Below, one piece after another: positions 1 through 10,506 of a DNA stretch of 64,000 nt. Origin of the DNA: Atherix ibis (lineage: Eukaryota > Arthropoda > Insecta > Diptera > Athericidae); the NCBI GenBank assembly GCA_958298945.1, contig OY282606.1:57549920-57613919 (forward strand). The letters run 5' to 3'. Position 1 is the first letter of the stretch, and the number at the start of each line of letters is the position of its first letter. Position numbers and translations under genes: made by a program. The notes beneath the pieces were generated by a model. It did no database searches and was not told the origin of the DNA. It saw only the letters and a program-made list of their open reading frames with translations.

Positions 1-1630
1 GACTGATAAAATATTTGGAAGCAGAAGATCACTGTACTTAGAAGTAGAAGGAATAGGAAGTTAACGTTTCAAAAAATTACGGGAGAATTTAACAAAACTA
101 AACTAAATCTAGTTAGCATAGATACTGTAAACTACCAGTTAAGAGAGGCATGTCTGATGGCACAAGTTGCTGTCATAAAATATTTACTACTTCCATTGGA
201 TTAACGCATTAAAATTTAAATATTTTGAATTTAGCAAGTGTGTTTTTATTCGTTGGTATTTTGACAAGAGGATGCTGGAAGGCTGCGTGTTACTAACTAT
301 AAGTCATAATGGAGGAATGTGATGGTTTGGTTAAAAAGCAGAAGGCTTTTAAAAGGAGGCCTTGCAAAAATAACGGTAAAATTTATTAAGTGGAGCTATA
401 TGGATATATACGAGATGCACACTATTCCTTCGAAAATAGGAATTTTGTGAATAATACAATGTCGCACTATTCACCATTTTAAACCATTCTAGCATAAGTA
501 TGAGCTGTGAGATTCTTCGAACAGATAGATATATCCCCACAATCAACTGATATTCCTACCACCGAATATTTATGGGATATTTGGACCAAAAAAATAAGGC
601 AAGTAATCGAGGAAAGTGGATAGAGACCCCCCGGATAAAGCTTCTTTGAAGGCCAAGGGTCTGCAAAGTAGTAAATCGGTCAAAAAATCGATTATATTGA
701 AGAATGTTAAAAATCATAATAATAACTATTTATAGAATATAATTATCAAATAAAAAAAGTTTAAATTTAAGGAAAATTAATATCCATCTAAGAATATTTT
801 CAGGTGGTATTAAACCATCCCAAGAAAAAAAGACATATTTAAATAATGAAAAGTATTCCAAACATAGTTTTATTATTTTTAGGTTTATATCTAATAAAAA
901 ATAAGTAAATAAATAAATTGGTTTTAATCTCAAATAATTTTTATATTGGCATAAAGCTCCATATTGGGATTTATTTAAAAAAAAATATTTTAAAATAATA
1001 AATTTACTATCTAAAGTATTCTAAATATATTAGATATTATATATAGCATCAGCACATGTAATTTGATGTATCTAAAAGGATATTATACACATAAAAGAAT
1101 TGTAGTTTTACTTAGGCATACTTAACATTATTTATGAAAAAATGTAAAAAAATATTTTCAGAATATTTGCTGCCCATTTTTTACATAATTCTATTTATAT
1201 TTTTATATATGTGATTTATGTGTATTCGAATTAATTTAATACAATTTAATTTGATTATACATAGATCACATATGAATTCTATAAATTTAATTTTTAATAA
1301 TTATTAATACTTTTTTTTAAATTTATTTTGCAGATACCTACAACTACTATTTAATCTAACATAAAGGGTTTTAAAGAGAATAACTTATTAGTTTACAATA
1401 TCTCGAAAACAGGAATAATTCAGTTGTTTATGGCTGTTTATTGAGAAGCAAGAAGAGGATACCAAAGGTATTAGTATGATTGAAAAGACGAACCCGCTGC
1501 AATCTTACGTTGGTGGGTCTTTTTTGACTCTTAAATATTTTATCTGGAAATCCATAGAAAAATTGAAAATATTATTAGAAAATCTTCTATTATTCAGTGA
1601 AATTTATGAAAGACATTAAAAATTAATAAA
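1..1630. other. A+T-rich stretch without recognisable gene
   Basis: Both strands are dense in stop codons and the few ORFs (under 75 codons) have low-complexity translations. No transposon motif, terminal repeat or RNA gene was recognised. Best read as intergenic or intronic DNA. Confidence 0.6.
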
Positions 1631-1639
1631 AATAAAGAA

Positions 1640-2606
1640 TCATTGAAATGACTTAGACGTTTTTAAAACATTCAACACACATTTCGAGTGTGGTTGTTCT
1701 TGCAAAAAAAGATTCTTTTCGCATACACAATAGATCATTTCGTATTGGTTTTCTTTGGTTTTAACTTTTTCAGTCAAAGATATAGCTTTTTCAGTCAAAG
1801 ACACTTTGTGGGTTGTGGTGGAACAAATTTTGGTAGATTGGTAATGAGACCGCCTGTTCACTTTCGTCGTCGCTCATTTTCGGGGTGAATGAGCCAGGTA
1901 GCGTTGACCAAAGCGAAAGTGAAAATGCATTTTGAGTTTTTCTTGATCTGCTGAATATATATTTTCTGGACAATGCCTAAGTAGATAATGGAATCTTTAC
2001 ACGCATAAATATAGACAATGTTGGAAAAAACGCACATTGACCAATAGTTTGTTTTATTTTCGAACTGAATTCGGATAGCATTTTATCGTTATTATCAATA
2101 CCGCCTTTCGTTTTTGTTATAATATTCGATAATATGAGGAAACTGCTTTGGTTCAGACCCGATGTCACAACATTCATGCATTGTACTTCGAACGATGCTA
2201 CATAAATTATATTTCTTCTGATATAAAAAACAAATACCGTGCTTTCGGTAAGTGCAAACGTAGATTGAAATAGTGGTTGACTTTCTCTAATAAAAGTTTT
2301 TATAGTTAAATTCTTTCCGAATAATGTCTGAGCCAATTAGCAAATAGTTTTACTAGAAGGGTTTAATAGGGTAAGATTCTACAACATATTATCTTTAGAA
2401 GCGAAAAGAAAATCGATATCCGAAGTTGAATTATGTTTCACTATCACTTTCAGTCGAATCACCTTATCCATCGAACTCACAAAATTTTTCATGTTCAATT
2501 TTGGCTTTGACTTTAAGCACATATTCATCATCACTATCAGCTGAAAAATTGGTTGATCTTCATCACTCGACGCTTCCACCAAACGAATAAGTTCTTCGTT
2601 CGACAC
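1640..2606 (-). pseudogene. piggyBac transposase relic, internally deleted
   Basis: This is the remnant of a cut-and-paste piggyBac-superfamily transposase, reading right to left. The N-terminus (position 2606) starts MSNEELIRLVE followed by an acidic SSDED stretch, as usual before the catalytic core. It then jumps directly to the C-terminal part: RESQPLFQSTFALTES, then MNVVTSGLN, and the diagnostic block TKGGIDNNDKMLSEFS near 2060-2110, which corresponds to the family's KGGVDxxDxxxxxYS segment. After a frameshift the WSMCVFSNIVYIYA stretch matches the RRWPxxxFxNxxD region, and near 1650-1740 a Cys/His-rich tail (YCVCEKN, HSKC) resembles the family's C-terminal ring-like domain. About 300 residues are present against roughly 550-600 in intact proteins, so most of the catalytic core is missing. 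Several frameshifts and stops are present. The tail contains a 16-bp sequence repeated at 1765 and 1786. TTAA-flanked terminal repeats were not identified. Confidence 0.75.
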
Positions 2607-2784
2607 GACATTTCACCAAAATAAGAATGTTATTTTGATTGAAATAGTGTTAAGATGGAAACTGTGTACCATACACGTATCTATACAATACGCGTCAAAA
2701 AGTGACGGGTCTAATACAACCAAATCTGACATAAAAATTCCAAAACTAAATACAACTACTAAAATCTAATACGAGAATAGCAAC

Positions 2785-3315
2785 TAACACCATTAGCCAT
2801 CCGCAGACATGATGACTGGACCAATAGCGATACATTTTTGTCGACTCATTGGATAACCACCGATAAAGCAATCTATTCAACATTCATATCGAAAATCTGG
2901 GCGCGAAAGCTCCTCAGAATCCTAATTGGACATACTTCTGTTACTTATAATTTCCTTTTTGGCAATACCAATTGTCCCTTATGCCAATCCTGTGGTACCC
3001 ATTTCACTATCATCCATATTCTACAGGAATGTCACATAACCAAGAATTACTTCGCGAGCAGGATTCCTTCCATTATGGAGCTCCTGGACCCAGCCACTCC
3101 ATTCCCTAGTCCCCTATTTAAAAGTCTACAATATACTAATCTGCTCCACAAAATATAATAAATTTCTTAATATTCTATACTATTAACCACAGACCAGTCT
3201 CTCTCAGATGACTTCCCACACCTATTACGAAGTCGCCAAATGGCCTCACGGTCGTGGCGCTATGAAGTGGCCCCTGCCACATGTCTAAGAGACCTTATAA
3301 ACAACAACAACAAAA
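2785..3315 (+). mobile_element. 3' end of an I-clade-like LINE
   Basis: The frame from about 2785 reads IRRHDDWTNSDTF, then STHWITTDKAIYSTF and, past RIL-type GHTSVTYNFLF, a zinc-knuckle-like CPLCQSC..H..HILQEC segment, ending with a stop at 3158. The order (GHT-x-T followed by CPxC, H and HILxEC) is the segment found downstream of RNase H at the C-terminus of I-clade non-LTR retrotransposon ORF2 proteins. The 157-bp 3' untranslated region that follows ends in a (CAA)n-type tail at 3300-3315, as expected for a 3' terminus. The copy is heavily 5'-truncated; no reverse transcriptase is present. Two further fragments of the same 3' region are at 40438 and 45455. Clade assignment is inference. 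Confidence 0.65.
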
Positions 3316-5015
3316 TCGAATATGAAATAGCTTAAAATATCTGATTTGGATGCATTATGGTTGAAGCAACAGAATTATGAAAATACAGCCAAATATTGAT
3401 AGCAGTTTTAAAAATATTCAAGTCCAAAAAAAAAAATTAATCGAAAAAGACCCCATTATTCCGAACCTAAACAGGACAACAATTTTACGAAGTATTTTTG
3501 ATTGAAGGGATTGATTTCGATAAGAATTGAAAGGATTGATAGACTTCCAGATTTGTAATCCCTAAAATTAAAATTTGGTAACAAAAATACTATTAAATTT
3601 TTATGTTTTTTTTTTGTAAATAAATTTTCATGATTTGACTTTTTTTTATTTTCAGTTAGAATTAAAATATATACGTCAATATATCCTTGTGCTACTTTAA
3701 TGCAAAAAAAGGATCAATATATTTTTGTGTTATATCAACTGTTGATAGAATGTGTATTTTTAAAATATTTTATTAACCATTTATATGATATTTATTCAAA
3801 TACCCAATAAACGTTTATTATGTTAAAAAGAATATTATTAAATCCAAAAATCTTGTCCTAACTAATATTCTTTAATTGACTTAGAATAGTAGATTGGTAC
3901 AGAATTTTTATAATATGACTTAAATTGATTATAATATAAGTTTCCAGGCTATAAATCAGTTTGTCTTCAAAATTTTATATTCAATGAAAGGTTTTCTGAA
4001 AATAAATCATTCATAGATAAGATTTTAAAAAGATCTTTGCATAAATTATCTTGTATTTTAATAAAGTTTATATGGTATATATTTTACGTTATCTGTAATT
4101 TTACTATAAATATTAAAAACGAAACTGAAACTTATAAATTCAAATAGAAGTTAACATATTTATTAATATTTATTATATAAATTTTCGCATTAGTTATTGT
4201 TATTTTAAGAATTTTTTTATAATTTAATCTACATTCGAATTTAATGAATGGAAAGTTTTTCGATGTGTGCGCATAAATGACGCTATTCATAAAACTAGTA
4301 GGCTAGTTTAAAATAATCCGTTAGACAAACAAAATTAACACTAATTAATCCACTACTTAAGAGTTCATTTAGTGTGTTTAGTAATGATTACATTTAAGCT
4401 TAACTGGATGAATATCTTAAGTAGAGTATAACCAAGAGACAAAATAAGATACAACCGGCTAAGTAAATATGAGTATAGCATATTCGTAATATCCTAATAC
4501 AAATAAGTTATTTGTTATTTAGACTGAATTAAAAAAAATATACACGATAATCGTTTGCCATCAATTTGAATTTTTTTATAATTTTTATACTATGATTTAA
4601 TAAAGTTCATACTTTTTTTGAACTCAATAAAAGCATACTAATACTGTAAATAATATTATAGGATTATTTTTACAAATCAATATCAACTACTTGTAACTAT
4701 TAGTTTAAGAGGCAGTAACTTTATAGATTATATAATTACCGTTTTTTCGTTAAATAAAAGAAATCATTTTAAGAAAATATATCATATTTAATAGAGTTTA
4801 AATTCGATTTCTTACCAGCTTAAAATTTTGATAACACTTGTAATGGCAAATATTTGATCAATTATATTTTAATAAATTTCTAAATACGGAAGATTAATAA
4901 CCTGTCGAAATATGGAAATTATTTTGAATAGTCAAAATTATGAAATCATTATAATTAAAAATATCATTTTAGGTAGTAATTTCAATCAAATTTATAATTG
5001 ATTCAGAGAATGCAT
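3316..5015. other. A+T-rich stretch, nothing recognised
   Basis: Very A+T-rich DNA with long A and T runs. No ORF above 60 codons and no repeat or gene signature could be recognised on either strand. Confidence 0.6.
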
Positions 5016-5019
5016 CTAT

Positions 5020-5860
5020 TCCACTTTTATTCTACTATAAAATATCACTTAGACCAGAGATGATAGCTTCACCACCTTTTGATTGAGTTTAAAACTCTAT
5101 ACTTCTTTGAAAGAGTTCGGCAGCTCAGAGGAATTATTTGGATGGAACAGGGAAGCTGATGCTGGAAAAACTGATTTGTGACTTAGAACTTCTATCCGCA
5201 TTTAGTATGTTCAGCGCGTAGAATACGCAGAAGCCATCAATATTACATGATGTGTCGATCAGAAAGATCTGTATGAGAAACCTTTGCCAAGATTGAGCCG
5301 GCGGCAAAAAATCTTTGGGCTGCACATTAATGAGTGCAAAATAAAATTTACAGTATCAGTGCACGCATCGTACACAAAACGGGGAATGTAGTTTCGAAAG
5401 AGTTAAATGGTTCTTCTATCTAGGGTCAAATAACACACCATCTGCTAGAAATTAAAAGAGCCTATTTGAGTCAATCCCATTTATTACCCCTAAAAATTCT
5501 AATCATATCATCGAAGCTATTGCTATATTGGACATATGGAAGTCTTACCAGGCCGCATGCATTTTTCGGAAACTTGATTGCTCAGCAAAAACCATTCCGA
5601 ACTATTAGCTGTATTTGAGAGGTGAATCTGTCCAAAAATACTTAGAACCCTTAATGGTGATAACCGAGTTTACAGTCTGTTTAACAGTAATATTATGGAG
5701 CGTTATCACAATTGGTCGGTTAGGGCTGAAATCAAGCTCAACAAGCTTCAGTCCTTCAAAACTGATTCAGAAATTGGAGCATAAATCTTTGATATCCCTT
5801 TTCATACATACTTACATCAATATTGTTATACATAAGAAACAGGTACGTTACTTATGACTG
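5020..5860 (+). mobile_element. RTE-like LINE relic (copy 1)
   Basis: A decayed reverse-transcriptase region readable only by hopping frames. Blocks in order: a degenerate FIDFK-like segment near 5085 (LSLKLYTSLKEFGSSEEL), the catalytic YADD region decayed to YAEAINI near 5224, then RSERSV and INECKIKFTV (5330), LEIKRAYL (5445), LYWTYGSLT near 5530 and RTISCI further on. These correspond to RT blocks A, C and D and the connector of RTE-type LINEs. Segments between the FIDFK and EFG blocks, and between EFG and YADD (where the RQGD block should be), are missing. The copy at 26500-27310 aligns to it over most of its length and seems to lack the same segments. Ends are approximate. Confidence 0.6.
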
Positions 5861-7192
5861 TAAAAGTTTGACATGGAACTAAATCACAAAACTGAAAAGA
5901 ACTGAAATAAGCAGACGGTTCAGATAACTATAAAAACTTTCAGAGAAACGGCTACATCTGACGACAGTCAACAAAAAATTATTTATATACAATACATTAA
6001 TAACACCCATATCGACAAATGGGCTAGAACTCTGTAGCTCCAATTTTCATTGAATTCGATCCCTCCAACTGAAAATCCTCTAAACAATCGTCGATGCTTC
6101 CTATTATCGATGGGACCTTAATTTTCCTTTCGTACGTGAATTTTCTATTATGCGTTACAATATTTTTTACAATAGATGAAGATATTTATTCCTCGCTCCC
6201 GCCGCATTTAAAAATTTGTTTGTTTATTTAGAATAGTTGTAGAATGAAAAACAAATAAAATAGGCTTTGGTGGGAGAGACACCTATTCGAAGGATCTACA
6301 GTAGCTTCAGAAGATACTGACGGTAAAAACGGTAGTGTACCGATGAGACATTTGGCGATGTTTGACCAAGATAGAACAGCGGCATTGCGTTCAAAATCAT
6401 GTAGTAAAAAGATTTTACTTATCAAGATACATACATATCTTACGAGAATTAACCCTATTATTTTCATTTCAATATTTTTTTATAACTACAACTACAAATC
6501 TATGTTTTATAAAAATCAGATTTGGTCTCAAATCTCATTAGTCTAGTATGTAGGTCTTAATTAAAGAACTATTATTTCGAAATAAATATTCATAAAATTC
6601 ACACAATATCAAATCGGTCTTTAAAAATTAAAATATTTTAGAACAAGTAATTCAGTCTTTATTTGTATTTAAATTATTTTTAGTAATTTCAAATTATTCT
6701 ATATATTATAGTAGTTTCGACTAACTCTCCATATTCAGAAATAGTATTTATGGACATTAGCTGATGATGATTCACATGAAAAATACCACAGTATAAAAAT
6801 GAAGTTAATCATATAGTTAAGCCTTGATTTAAATTTATTTCAAATTTTGCCCTTTTTTATATTTTTGGGTAATATTTTATGTCAAAATATGTAGATTTCT
6901 TGTAATAATCCATCAAAAGATTAATTTAGTTCTGACATACCAATTAAAAGATTTTATTTTCTAAAAATAACATACATAAATCATTGTATTTTTATTTATA
7001 TATCTATAACTCATAGTGAGAAATACATAAATAAGAAGAATTTCCATTAAAGTTGAAGAGTTAATTTATAAAAATTGCATTTACTCTTATACGAGTATTA
7101 TAAAAGAAAGGATTTGTAATTTTTCAAAATAGATATTTCTGATTTTGCAAATATAAACCTTTTTAAACAAGTATGATTATTTTCTTTGGCAA
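5861..7192. other. A+T-rich stretch, nothing recognised
   Basis: No coding or transposon signature recognised. ORFs of 67-79 codons around 6228-6546 overlap on opposite strands and have no recognisable product. Confidence 0.55.
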
Positions 7193-7220
7193 CGAGGGTC
7201 ATTCAACAAGTACTTAGCCT
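7193..7220 (+). repeat. Left terminal inverted repeat of the mariner
   Basis: Starts CGAGGGTCATTCAACAAGT and continues into ACTTAGCC. It pairs with 8456-8483 with one mismatch (GGG against AGG near the tip). Confidence 0.9.
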
Positions 7221-7256
7221 ACAAAAGAAAAACGAAAATTTTGGCAAGGTGGCAAT

Positions 7257-8305
7257 TTATTTTTCCACATAATCTTCTTCAAGCTCGATACACTTGGCTC
7301 AGCGATGCTCTAACTTTTTTAACCCGTCCAAAAAATACATTTTCTCGAGGGAAGCAAAATAGGCCTCCGTGCCGACGATGACCTCCTCATTCGACCCAAA
7401 TCTATTCCCGGCGAGTGATTTTTTCAGGTTTGGAAACAAAAAGTAGTCACAGGGGGCCAAATCTGGAGAGTATGGTGGATGGGGCAGCAATTCGTAGCGC
7501 AATTCGACCAATTTGGCCATGGCGACGGCGGAGGTATGAGCCGGCGCGTTATCGTGGTGGAACAGCAATTTTTTCTTCGCAAAGCGACGCCGCTTTTTCT
7601 TCAATTCGACGTCAAATCGGCCCAATAAGTCAGCATAGTAGCGCCCCGTGATTGTTTTACCCTTCTCGAGGTAATCGATGTGGATCACACCTTGTGAATC
7701 CCAGAAAACGGTGGCCATCTCCTTTCCGGCCGATCAAACAGTCTTCGCCTTCTTCGGAGCACGTTTGCCGGGTGAAGTCCACTGTTTCGACTGTTCCTTG
7801 GTCTCTGGTGTGTACCAGTGAATTCATGTTTCGTCGACGGTCAAGAAACGACGCAAGAACTCCGCTGGATTGCGCTGAAACAGCGCCAAACACGTCGCTG
7901 ATGTGAGCTCACGGTTGCGCTTGTTTTTCGGTGTGAGCAAACGCGGCACCCATCGCGCCGACAGCTTTCTCATGCCCAGTTCTTCGTGTAGAATATGATG
8001 CACCGTTCCTACTGCGATGCCCACAGTCTCAGCTATCTCGTGAACCTTCAATCGACGGTCTGCCAACACGAGATCGTGGACTTTTTAACGTTTTCCTCCG
8101 TAGCAGCCGTTTTCGGGGCACCTGGGCGTGGCTCATCAAAAACCGACGTGCGGCCACGAACAAACTCGTTGAACCAATTCTTGACGGTCGCCATCGAAGG
8201 AGAAGAGTCACCATACACAGCATCCAAGCGATCTTTGATTTTGCTGCGCGTTTTTCCTTCCAAAAACAAGAATCTAATCACCGAACGATATTGTTCTTTT
8301 TCCAT
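7257..8305 (-). pseudogene. mariner transposase, one frameshift and three stops
   Basis: The protein would cut and paste its own element. From the chosen start at 8305 (MEKEQYRSVIRFLF) it has the N-terminal mariner helix-turn-helix with FNEFVRGR and DEPRPGAP, a second helix-turn-helix (KVHEIAETVGIAVGTVHHIL, WVPRLLT), then the catalytic part: TVDET near 7830, HHDNAPAHTS near 7545 and YSPDLAPCDYFLFP near 7445. There are 34 residues between the second and third catalytic Asp, the D34D spacing of mariner. Restoring the frame gives about 349 residues, the normal mariner length. Damage seen: a single-base loss in an A-run near 8086, two TGA codons between 7722 and 7812, and one TGA near 7303 where Trp is expected. 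The three catalytic Asp are kept. An upstream in-frame Met at 8338 is less likely the true start. Confidence 0.92.
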
Positions 8306-8455
8306 TTTTGTGCAACCGACCGACACACTCGCTTTCAAAGGCTCTCAAAACAAAACTAATGAAAGGAATCGACTGAAACTTTGACAGTAGGCTACTAAAA
8401 GAATGTACTGCACGATGGTGAATTTTTTTTGTGACAGCAGTTCCATCGGGCGGTG

Positions 8456-8483
8456 AGGCTAAGTACTTGTTGAATGACCTTCG
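8456..8483 (-). repeat. Right terminal inverted repeat of the mariner
   Basis: Reads GGCTAAGTACTTGTTGAATG then ACCTTCG on the plus strand, the reverse complement of the left end apart from one base, and is followed by the TA target dinucleotide. Confidence 0.9.
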
Positions 8484-8870
8484 TATTTGTTGAATGCGCT
8501 TAGAATGGTCTCAAGCCCGGATGTAAAATGAGGAGTGAATTTTTTCAGAAGGGTGGCTTTTATAGCGTCGGTACTGACCAGCGTTGCAACTATAATTGCT
8601 TACCAAGTGTTTCCGAAAGCCTAAAGACCTCCACTTCCACTAGTTAAAATTGTTAGGAATGCTATGGTCTAGGTTGCTCGAGCTTGGGACTGATTTTCCT
8701 ATCCTGGTGGAAAAAATTTATATTTTCTCTTTGAATGAGCTCTCTCTACATAGATTCGGAGCTGCTCAACATAACAGCTTTACTAGAAAATACAGTGGAT
8801 AGAGACTCGTGTTTTGGAGAAGAGCAGCTGTAACATATTGTTATTATTGTTGCGATCCAAAACGCCACAT
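8484..8870. other. No gene recognised
   Basis: Mixed-composition sequence between the mariner and the LINE endonuclease fragment. Part of it may be more decayed sequence of the older LINE that continues at 8871, but no motif could be read. Confidence 0.4.
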
Positions 8871-8940
8871 GCTATTATTATCGGGTTTAAAACGATAAGT
8901 AAGTAGCTATGCACTTTACGTTTGCATGGTAAATACAATA
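8871..8940 (+). mobile_element. Older LINE endonuclease fragment, 5' part
   Basis: The plus strand reads IIGFKTISK, a stop, then LCTLRLHGKY, which corresponds to the VIGFKP..RICTLR segment of the apurinic-type endonuclease of RTE-like LINEs. The frame is interrupted at 8940 by the minus-strand LINE and resumes at 10301. It is the left half of one ancestral reading frame. Confidence 0.7.
8925..8940 (+). repeat. Target-site duplication, left copy
   Basis: CATGGTAAATACAATA, 16 bp, repeated exactly at 10285-10300. The two copies flank the 8941-10284 LINE and mark its insertion. Confidence 0.85.
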
Positions 8941-9047
8941 CAATATAATAATAATAATAGTAATAGCCTTTATTTAACGATCTTACATAATCTATAATTT
9001 ATTTTATTGATAAGAAATATATAAATAAAGTTACTATTACACTTATG

Positions 9048-10256
9048 TTAATTGACACCGGTTTTGAGATTGTCTTGCGTTTCCGCAAAGGCTTCCCCTA
9101 GAGCTTGCCACACTTTCCGGTTGTGAGTCGTCCTCTTCCAAGTAACACCGGCTACTTTTCGAATATCGTCCTCTCATCTCAGATGCTGCCTCTCTTTCTT
9201 TCTTTTATTTTGTCTTGGACACCATTCGGTTGCATCCTTAGCCCATTTTCCTTTTTTACTCCTCATCATATGACCTGCCCAACTCCATTTTAATTTTCTT
9301 ATGCAGTATGTTACATCGTTAATTTTAGTTTGGTTTCGTTATGTTCCTAGTTTTACTTTGTCTCTTAACTTGACTTTGAGCATACTTCGCTCCATACTGT
9401 GTTGACAGGTGTCTAATTTGTGTAAATTTTGTTTTGTTAGACTCCAAGTTTGACATCCGTATATCATGATAGGTATAATACAGGAATCAAATATTTTTTT
9501 CTTAGCTTTAAGTGGTACCTGCGGGTTTTTGACAATTTCTTTAGGAGGCCAGTATTTTTTCCATGCTAATTGTACTCTGTTGTTTGTTTCTTTGGTTGTA
9601 AAGTCTTTTGACGATATTATCTGTCCTAGGTATGTATATTCATCGACGTATTCTATTTTGTTGCCGTTGACTGTAATGGTGATTTTGTCGGAATTAGTCA
9701 TTACTTTGGTTTTTGAATTATTCATGGCGAGCATTTCTTGCAGGCTTCTCGGGTCTTCCGAGATTAGAATTAGATCGTCTGCAAATCTTAAATGGTTTAG
9801 TTGCATTCCGTTGATGTTTAGTCCATATTGACTCCATTCGAGACATCTAAATATATATTCAAGCACCGCCGAGAAAAGTTTGGGTGATAGTGGGTCTCCC
9901 TGTCGGACTCCTCTTTTTATAGGGAAGTATACACCTACTCTTTCTGTTCTTATTTTCGCTTTCATATTCTTGTATATATTTTTAACAATATGTATGCATT
10001 TATTTTCAACCCATTGTGTTGCAAGCGCTTTCCATATTTTTGTATGTTTTAATGAGTCAAAAGCTTTATTATAGTCTACAAACGCCAAATAGTAATTGAT
10101 AACATATTCTGTACATTTCTAGATAACTTGTTTTATGGCGTGTATGTGGTCGATTGTTGAAAAATCCTTGCGAAAGCCTGCTTGCTCTCTGGGTTGGTTT
10201 TCATCCAAAGTCTTTGTTTAACGATTCAACAGTATTTTGGAAAAGATTTTATAAAC
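9048..10256 (-). pseudogene. LINE ORF2 reverse transcriptase, 3' part
   Basis: This would copy the element RNA into DNA at the target nick. It stays in one frame over 1.2 kb. Blocks in order: VYKIFSKILLNR (10250), EQAGFRKDFSTIDHI, the catalytic FVDYNKAFDS (10080), RGVRQGDPLSPKLFS (9900), LRFADDLILIS with the catalytic Asp pair (9790), VDEYTYLGQIIS (9630), IYGCQTWSLTK (9440), then the C-terminal WSWAGHMMR, ATEWCPRQ, W/D-rich connector and AFAETQDNL before the stop at 9048. Four in-frame stops were found (near 10217, 10116, 9339 and 9171). About 13 residues after LQEML are absent, a probable in-frame deletion. The FADD motif and the connector place it with RTE-like endonuclease-reverse transcriptases; the endonuclease half was lost on 5' truncation. 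Confidence 0.88.
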
Positions 10257-10278
10257 TTTTGGAAAAGATTTTATAAAC
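10235..10278. repeat. 22-bp perfect tandem duplication at LINE 5' end
   Basis: Unit TTTTGGAAAAGATTTTATAA plus AC, at 10235-10256 and 10257-10278. It codes for the VYKIFSK segment and shifts the frame. It abuts the 5' insertion junction, which suggests slippage or re-priming when second-strand synthesis finished. Confidence 0.9.
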
Positions 10279-10284
10279 TTTCGA

Positions 10285-10300
10285 CATGGTAAATACAATA
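10285..10300 (+). repeat. Target-site duplication, right copy
   Basis: Exact second copy of CATGGTAAATACAATA seen at 8925-8940. Confidence 0.85.
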
Positions 10301-10506
10301 ATTACAGTCAAATAAATGTTTATGCTCCTACAGATAAGTCTGCCAATTCAGACTCTTTTTCAAAGTGGTAGAACGAGCCCTCAACGCCTGCCCCAAGTAT
10401 GATACAAAGATCATATTTATGTACTTTAATAGCAAGATAGGGATAGAGCCGGTATTCAAAGCTTGCACGAGCATACCAATTATAAAAGGTTACGAACTAT
10501 CCAGTT
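10301..10506 (+). mobile_element. Older LINE endonuclease fragment, 3' part
   Basis: If the insertion and one duplication copy are ignored, the frame from 8871 continues here as NNYSQINVYAPTDKS, followed after a frameshift by ERALNACPKYDTKI, FNSKIGIEPVFK. These match the VYAPT and GDFNAKIG motifs of LINE apurinic-type endonucleases; the GDFN catalytic motif is decayed to MYFN. It may belong to the same RTE-like family as the relics at 5020 and 26500, but these do not overlap it. Confidence 0.75.

Larger units (their letters stand above)
7193..8483 (-). mobile_element. Nearly complete mariner element
   Basis: A 1,291-bp element bounded by matching terminal inverted repeats and containing a mariner transposase pseudogene on the minus strand. 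The length is typical of full-length mariners (about 1.3 kb). The right end is followed by the expected TA; the left end is preceded by AA, so the left copy of the TA target duplication is mutated by one base. A 154-bp piece of the same family with only about five differences lies at 61824-61977, which implies fairly recent activity of the family compared with the other relics here. Confidence 0.92.
8941..10284 (-). mobile_element. 5'-truncated RTE-like LINE, flanked by 16-bp duplication
   Basis: A non-LTR retrotransposon inserted in minus orientation by target-primed reverse transcription. Its 3' end (left) finishes in an (ATT)n-type microsatellite at 8943-8966, the usual tail of RTE-like elements instead of poly(A). 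Its 5' end (right) is truncated inside the reverse transcriptase and carries a perfect 22-bp tandem duplication 6 bp from the junction. A 16-bp exact target-site duplication lies on both sides. The surroundings are an older LINE endonuclease frame on the opposite strand. Confidence 0.85.

Noticed and set aside
7415..8384. Plus-strand ORFs of 78-129 codons over the mariner
   Set aside because: They are antisense shadows of the minus-strand transposase, which has clear family motifs.
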